Source: Myxococcus stipitatus (GTDB taxonomy: Bacteria > Myxococcota > Myxococcia > Myxococcales > Myxococcaceae). Taken from it: 64,000 nucleotides of DNA. The translations under genes were made by a program, and so were the position numbers. The stretch spans positions 6,138,001 to 6,202,000 of the forward strand of contig NZ_CP102770.1 in assembly GCF_038561935.1 (NCBI RefSeq), written 5' to 3'. Within the stretch, counting starts at the first letter, position 1, and the number at the start of each line of letters is the position of its first letter. Below, piece after piece: positions 60,947-64,000 of the stretch. Below the pieces are notes generated by a model that ran no database searches, had not been told where the DNA came from, and was given only the letters and a program-made list of their open reading frames with translations.

Positions 60947-61594
60947 GTGGCACGCCTGCTCCTCCTCGCCTCCGCCGTCGCTCTCGTTGCCTGCTCCACG
61001 CAGCGCGCGCACGAGCGTTCCCTCGTTCCGACCGAAGCGTTGATGCAGGGCGCTCCGGGCTCGCTCACGGAGAACCGGTCCATCATCCACCGGGCCTCGG
61101 TGAACCTGGAGCGAGATGAACCCGAGCAGGGCCCCACCCAGGCGGTGGCGCTGGCGAAGGCCCACGGGGGTTATGCGCAGCAGGTCATGACCCGGGGCGC
61201 GGTGGTGCGCATCCCCGCTGATCGCCTGGAGAGCTTCCTGGCGGCGGTGCCGACGTTGGGCACGGTGGAGAACAAGAGCATCTCCGCTGAGGACGTGACG
61301 GACGTGCACCGGGACCTGAAGGTGCGCCTGGACAACGTCACGCGCATCCGCGAGCGCTACCTGGAGCTGCTCCAGCGCGCCACCAGCGTCGAGGACACCC
61401 TCAAGGTCGAGAAGGAGCTGGAGCGCATCACCATGGAGTACGAGACGCTCAAGGCTCGCCTCCAAGGTCTGGAGGCGGACATCGCGGTGTCCACCGTGTA
61501 CCTGGACTTCCGGCGACCCGTGCGGCCCGGCCCCGTGGGGTGGGTGTTCTATGGGCTGGGCAAGGCCGTGAAGTGGCTCGTCGTCTGGGACTAG
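60947..61594 (+). CDS. DUF4349-like lipoprotein
   Basis: 215 residues. Signal peptide VARLLLLASAVALVACS with lipobox LVAC (Cys 16). The body matches the DUF4349 layout: NRSIIHRASVNLERDEPEQGPTQAVALAKAHGGYAQ, MTRGAVVRIPADRLESFLAAVPTLGTVENKSISAEDVTDVHRDLKVRLDN, a coiled-coil hairpin RERYLELLQRATSVEDTLKVEKELERITMEYETLKARLQ and strands ending VYLDFRRP, then a short hydrophobic tail. Function of the family is unknown, thought envelope-associated. The GTG at 60947 has AAGGA 6 nt upstream. Confidence 0.85.
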   Translation: MARLLLLASAVALVACSTQRAHERSLVPTEALMQGAPGSLTENRSIIHRASVNLERDEPEQGPTQAVALAKAHGGYAQQVMTRGAVVRIPADRLESFLAAVPTLGTVENKSISAEDVTDVHRDLKVRLDNVTRIRERYLELLQRATSVEDTLKVEKELERITMEYETLKARLQGLEADIAVSTVYLDFRRPVRPGPVGWVFYGLGKAVKWLVVWD

Positions 61595-61607
61595 CCGCCG
61601 CGCCCAC

Positions 61608-61628
61608 CTGTAACTGTGACAGTTACAG
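61608..61628. promoter_or_regulatory. Perfect 21-bp palindrome upstream of the cupredoxin gene
   Basis: Arms CTGTAACTGT and ACAGTTACAG flank a single G. It begins 14 nt after the DUF4349-like stop and lies about 155 nt before the cupredoxin ATG. A second dyad CCCGCTC/GAGCGGG (61634-61640, 61651-61657) follows at once and may be a terminator of the upstream gene. The rest of the 188-nt gap shows no gene. Confidence 0.6.
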
Positions 61629-61782
61629 GGAAACCCGCTCGGGTACGCCGGAGCGGGGCCTCATCGTGACAACCCCGCGTGAACAGGCCCTCCAGGGGCC
61701 GGCACACGTTGTGCTCTAGCGAGGCGCACCCACTGGATGCCGGACGTCTCCGAGGCATCCATTCGCCTGGAGCAGACGACCG

Positions 61783-62175
61783 ATGATGAAGCGCCTGATG
61801 GGAGCCCTCGTCGCCCTCCCCTTGATTGCCGCTGCCCCGGCCCTCGCGAGCTCGGCGAAGAGCGCGGCCTCCGAGCAGAAGCCCGCCTCCGCCCCTGTCA
61901 CGAAGAACGGCGTGCAGCTCGTGGACCTCACCGTGACCTCCAAGGGCTTCGAGCCCGCGAACGTCAAGGTCAAGGCAGGCAAGCCCGTCCGCCTGCTGAT
62001 CACTCGCAAGACGGAGAAGACCTGCGCGACCGAGCTCGTCATGGCGGACCTGGGCATCCACCAGCCGCTGCCCCTGGACACGCCCGTGACCGTCGAGTTC
62101 ACCCCCAGCGAGTCGGGCACCTTGCGCTACTCCTGCGCGATGGACCACATCAGCGGGCGGGTGACCGTCCAGTAG
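61783..62175 (+). CDS. Periplasmic cupredoxin-domain protein
   Basis: 130 residues. Signal peptide to about residue 22 (ALPLIAAAPALA), then a single cupredoxin sandwich: VDLTVTSKGFEPANVKVKAGKPVRLLITRKTEKTCATELVM, GIHQPLPLDTPVTVEFTPSESG and a C-terminal ligand loop YSCAMDHISGRV with Cys, Met and His. Together with Cys in KTCATEL and His in GIHQ these can bind copper. Similar small proteins accompany Cus/Cop export systems as periplasmic copper carriers. Here a TolC-like gene and an RND adaptor gene follow. Tandem ATGs at 61783 and 61786; GGAG is 10 nt upstream. Confidence 0.9.
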   Translation: MMKRLMGALVALPLIAAAPALASSAKSAASEQKPASAPVTKNGVQLVDLTVTSKGFEPANVKVKAGKPVRLLITRKTEKTCATELVMADLGIHQPLPLDTPVTVEFTPSESGTLRYSCAMDHISGRVTVQ

Positions 62176-62255
62176 CCCCCCGAGGCCGCGTCGCGCTGAA
62201 GCGCCGAGCGCGGCCCTCCAGCCTGCTGCCTGGAGCAGGCCCCGCACACCCGCCC

Positions 62256-62280
62256 GGGTGTGATGTTCACGGTTACACCC
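62256..62280. promoter_or_regulatory. Imperfect palindrome upstream of the TolC-like gene
   Basis: GGGTGT (62256-62261) and ACACCC (62275-62280) frame a core in which TGT at 62259 and GGTTACA at 62271-62277 match the palindrome at 61608 (13 of 19 positions, right half 8 of 9). It lies between the cupredoxin and TolC-like genes. Confidence 0.45.
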
Positions 62281-62373
62281 TGGCGCCCCCGTCGACACGT
62301 CCGTGCGGCCCTCCCCGCTTGCCCCACGGTCCAGGCCCAGCTCCCCTCCCCTGTCGTGCGCCCACCTCTCGAC

Positions 62374-63852
62374 ATGTCCCTGCCAGCCTCCTCTCCCGCG
62401 TGGCGACTCGACGCGCCCCGGCACCTGGTCGTCGTCCTGGCGCTGCTCTCCCCCGTAGCGGCGCTGGCGCAAGCCCCGCTCTCCGCACCCGAGCCCCAGG
62501 CCCCTCCGGTGTCCTCCCTCGCGACGGACGAGACGCTCTCGAAGCTCCTCGCGGAAGCCCTGGAGGCCCGCCCGGAGCTGCGCCAGGTCGAGGCCCAGGA
62601 GAAGGCGGCTCAGGAGCGAGTGCCTCAAGCCGGCGCCCTGCCGGACCCGGTCCTCCAGGTGGGCATCCAGAACGATGGCTTCGGCGAGCTGATGATCGGC
62701 GAGATGGAGGGCAGCTACTTCAGCATCATGGCGTCACAGGCCCTGCCCTTCCCGGGCAAGCGGGACCTGCGCACCGAGGTCGCACGCCTCGGCGCCAAGG
62801 CCGTGTCGGCCCAAGTCCTTCGAGCCCGACTGACCATCGAAGCGGAGCTGCGCCGGGCCTACCTCGACCTGCTGATGACTCGAGAGCGACGCGGGTTGCT
62901 CGACCGGCTCGAGGCCATCTGGAAGCAGTCCGCGGACCTGGCGCGCATCCGCTACGAGACGGGCGACGGTGCCCAGTCCGACCTGCTGCGCGCGCAGCTC
63001 GAGCTCAATCGGATCCGCCAGCGCCGCGTGGCCCTCGACGCCGAGGAGCGCACCCGCGTCCAGACGCTGAACCGGCTGAGCGGGAGGAACCTCGACGAGT
63101 CCCTGCCCACCACCACGCGGGTGCGTGACCTGGGCATCCCGGAGCTCGGCGAAGCGGAGGCCGCGGAGAAGGACGCGCTCGAGCGCAGCCCCGAGCTGGC
63201 CGAGGGCCGCGCCAACATCGCCCAGGCCCAGCAGCAGCTGGCGCTGGCTCGGAGGGAGCGCTGGCCCGACTTCACCGTCAGCGCCGGAGTGATGCCGCGA
63301 GGCGGCGACTTTCCGACCATGTGGCAGGCCAACGTAGGCGTCAACCTGCCCATCTTCTCCGGCAGCAAGCAGAACCGCGCGGTGGCGGAGAGCGTCGCCA
63401 CCGCCCATGCCACGACCCGCGCGACGGAGACCGTCGAGCAGGTGCTGCGGCTGCGCGTCCGCGAGCGCCTCACCGCCCTGTCCGCCCTGCGCGAGACCGC
63501 CGCGCTCTACCGCAGCGGCTTGTTGATGCAATCAGCGGCGACGGCCGAGAGCACGCTGACGCAGTACCGCGTCGGACGTGCCTCGTTCGCCTCCGTGCTG
63601 GAAGCCAACTCAGGCATCGTCCGCGATGAAGAAGACTTCCTCTCGACGCTCGTCGAAGCGCAGCGGCTCGCCATCGCGCAGGCGGAAGTGAGCCTGGAGC
63701 CCGTCGCGGCCCTCGGCGGTGGCGGCGCGGGCGCGGGCGGAATGCCCGGCGCTGGCAGTGCCCCATCCGCTCCCGCGCGAGGCGCGGCCCCGTCGGGTGG
63801 CGCGGCGGGCGCGGCGCCCTCCTCCGCATCCTCCTCCATGTCCGGAATGTAG
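62374..63852 (+). CDS. TolC/CusC-family outer-membrane efflux protein
   Basis: About 492 residues. Signal segment HLVVVLALLSPVAALAQ, then two OEP repeats: LLAEALEARPELRQVEAQEKAAQERVPQAGALPDP, AELRRAYLDLLMTRERRGLLDRLEAIWKQSADLARIRYETGDGAQSDLLRAQLELNRIR, and in the second half ARRERWPDFTVSAGVMPRGG, GVNLPIFSGSKQNRAVAES and YRVGRASFASVLEANSGIVRDEEDFLSTLVEAQRLAIAQAEV. A Gly/Ala/Ser low-complexity tail of about 45 residues is unusual. Forms the outer-membrane duct of a tripartite pump. The start is uncertain: the ATG at 62374 lacks a clear ribosome site; an upstream ATG at 62260 falls inside the palindrome and is less likely. Confidence 0.9.
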   Translation: MSLPASSPAWRLDAPRHLVVVLALLSPVAALAQAPLSAPEPQAPPVSSLATDETLSKLLAEALEARPELRQVEAQEKAAQERVPQAGALPDPVLQVGIQNDGFGELMIGEMEGSYFSIMASQALPFPGKRDLRTEVARLGAKAVSAQVLRARLTIEAELRRAYLDLLMTRERRGLLDRLEAIWKQSADLARIRYETGDGAQSDLLRAQLELNRIRQRRVALDAEERTRVQTLNRLSGRNLDESLPTTTRVRDLGIPELGEAEAAEKDALERSPELAEGRANIAQAQQQLALARRERWPDFTVSAGVMPRGGDFPTMWQANVGVNLPIFSGSKQNRAVAESVATAHATTRATETVEQVLRLRVRERLTALSALRETAALYRSGLLMQSAATAESTLTQYRVGRASFASVLEANSGIVRDEEDFLSTLVEAQRLAIAQAEVSLEPVAALGGGGAGAGGMPGAGSAPSAPARGAAPSGGAAGAAPSSASSSMSGM

Positions 63853-63865
63853 TTCCGAGGTCCGC

Positions 63866-64000
63866 ATGTCCTCCGTCCCTCCGCCTCCTTCCTCTCAGGC
63901 CCCCTCGGGTCGCCGCTTTGGGGCCACCGCGCTCGCGTCGACGGCGCTGGTCAGCGCGCTGCTCGGCGGCGGCACCGTGCACCTGCTCTCGCATCGAGAG
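63866..64000 (+). CDS. Start of an RND-efflux periplasmic adaptor (truncated by window end)
   Basis: The first 45 codons from the ATG at 63866 are open to the window edge. The peptide has a Ser/Pro start, a basic GRRF and a hydrophobic segment ALASTALVSALLGGGTVHLL, as in membrane-fusion proteins of CusB type. The identification rests mostly on position, 13 nt after the TolC-like gene, and on the cupredoxin neighbour. Confidence 0.6.
   Translation, partial: MSSVPPPPSSQAPSGRRFGATALASTALVSALLGGGTVHLLSHRE

Noticed and set aside
62260..62373. Upstream ATG at 62260 as start of the TolC-like protein
   Set aside because: It falls inside the candidate operator, has no ribosome site and would put 50 residues before the signal peptide.

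Overview
The window is high-GC, densely coded DNA with a strong third-position GC bias, few gaps and many lipoproteins and secreted proteins. Gene content points to a myxobacterium (Myxococcus/Corallococcus-like): two FtsH paralogues, FHA/PP2C/cNMP signalling proteins, a PilZ protein, tandem small ribbon-helix-helix proteins and large carboxypeptidase-regulatory-like repeat proteins. I see no insertion sequence, prophage, CRISPR array or rRNA. It reads as ordinary chromosome, and the species call is inference.

Left part (1-12 kb): a VOC protein, tRNA-Thr(CGU), a glutamate dehydrogenase with an inserted segment, a PilZ protein and a secreted protein. A minus-strand proteostasis block follows, in transcription order ftsH paralogue, a stand-alone sigma-70 region 1.1 protein, grpE and a DegP-like protease. 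Then come a lipoprotein, a Nudix hydrolase, a tiny XRE regulator and a beta-CASP ribonuclease-like protein. At 12-18 kb a YdeP-type molybdoenzyme is followed by an unrecognised 1170-residue protein. At 18-24 kb are a BON protein, hutU and hutI (histidine catabolism) around an outer-membrane lipoprotein, and a class II glutamine amidotransferase.

Centre (24-34 kb): a minus-strand housekeeping run, tilS-ftsH-folP-glmM-pdxJ-acpS-nnr-tsaE. Upstream of tilS lies what looks like an undescribed small RNA gene: a good sigma-70-type promoter, about 205 nt without a convincing ORF, and a strong intrinsic terminator. It sits just before a separately promoted pair of ribbon-helix-helix proteins.

Right part (34-64 kb): a TonB receptor with a Ser-Arg-rich repeat domain plus a 5'-nucleotidase C-domain lipoprotein; a ChaN-like protein; and a beta-lysine degradation operon (kamD, an unknown exported-looking protein, kamE, kal, kce) ending at a strong terminator. 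kdd of the same pathway lies 2.6 kb away, beyond a periplasmic catalase/ankyrin pair. An esterase, a uracil-DNA glycosylase, coaBC, a 990-residue repeat protein and a signalling group (FHA, PP2C-cNMP fusion, methionine-heptad coiled coil) follow. The window ends in a copper-type efflux locus (cupredoxin, TolC-like protein, truncated adaptor) with two related palindromes in front of its first two genes.
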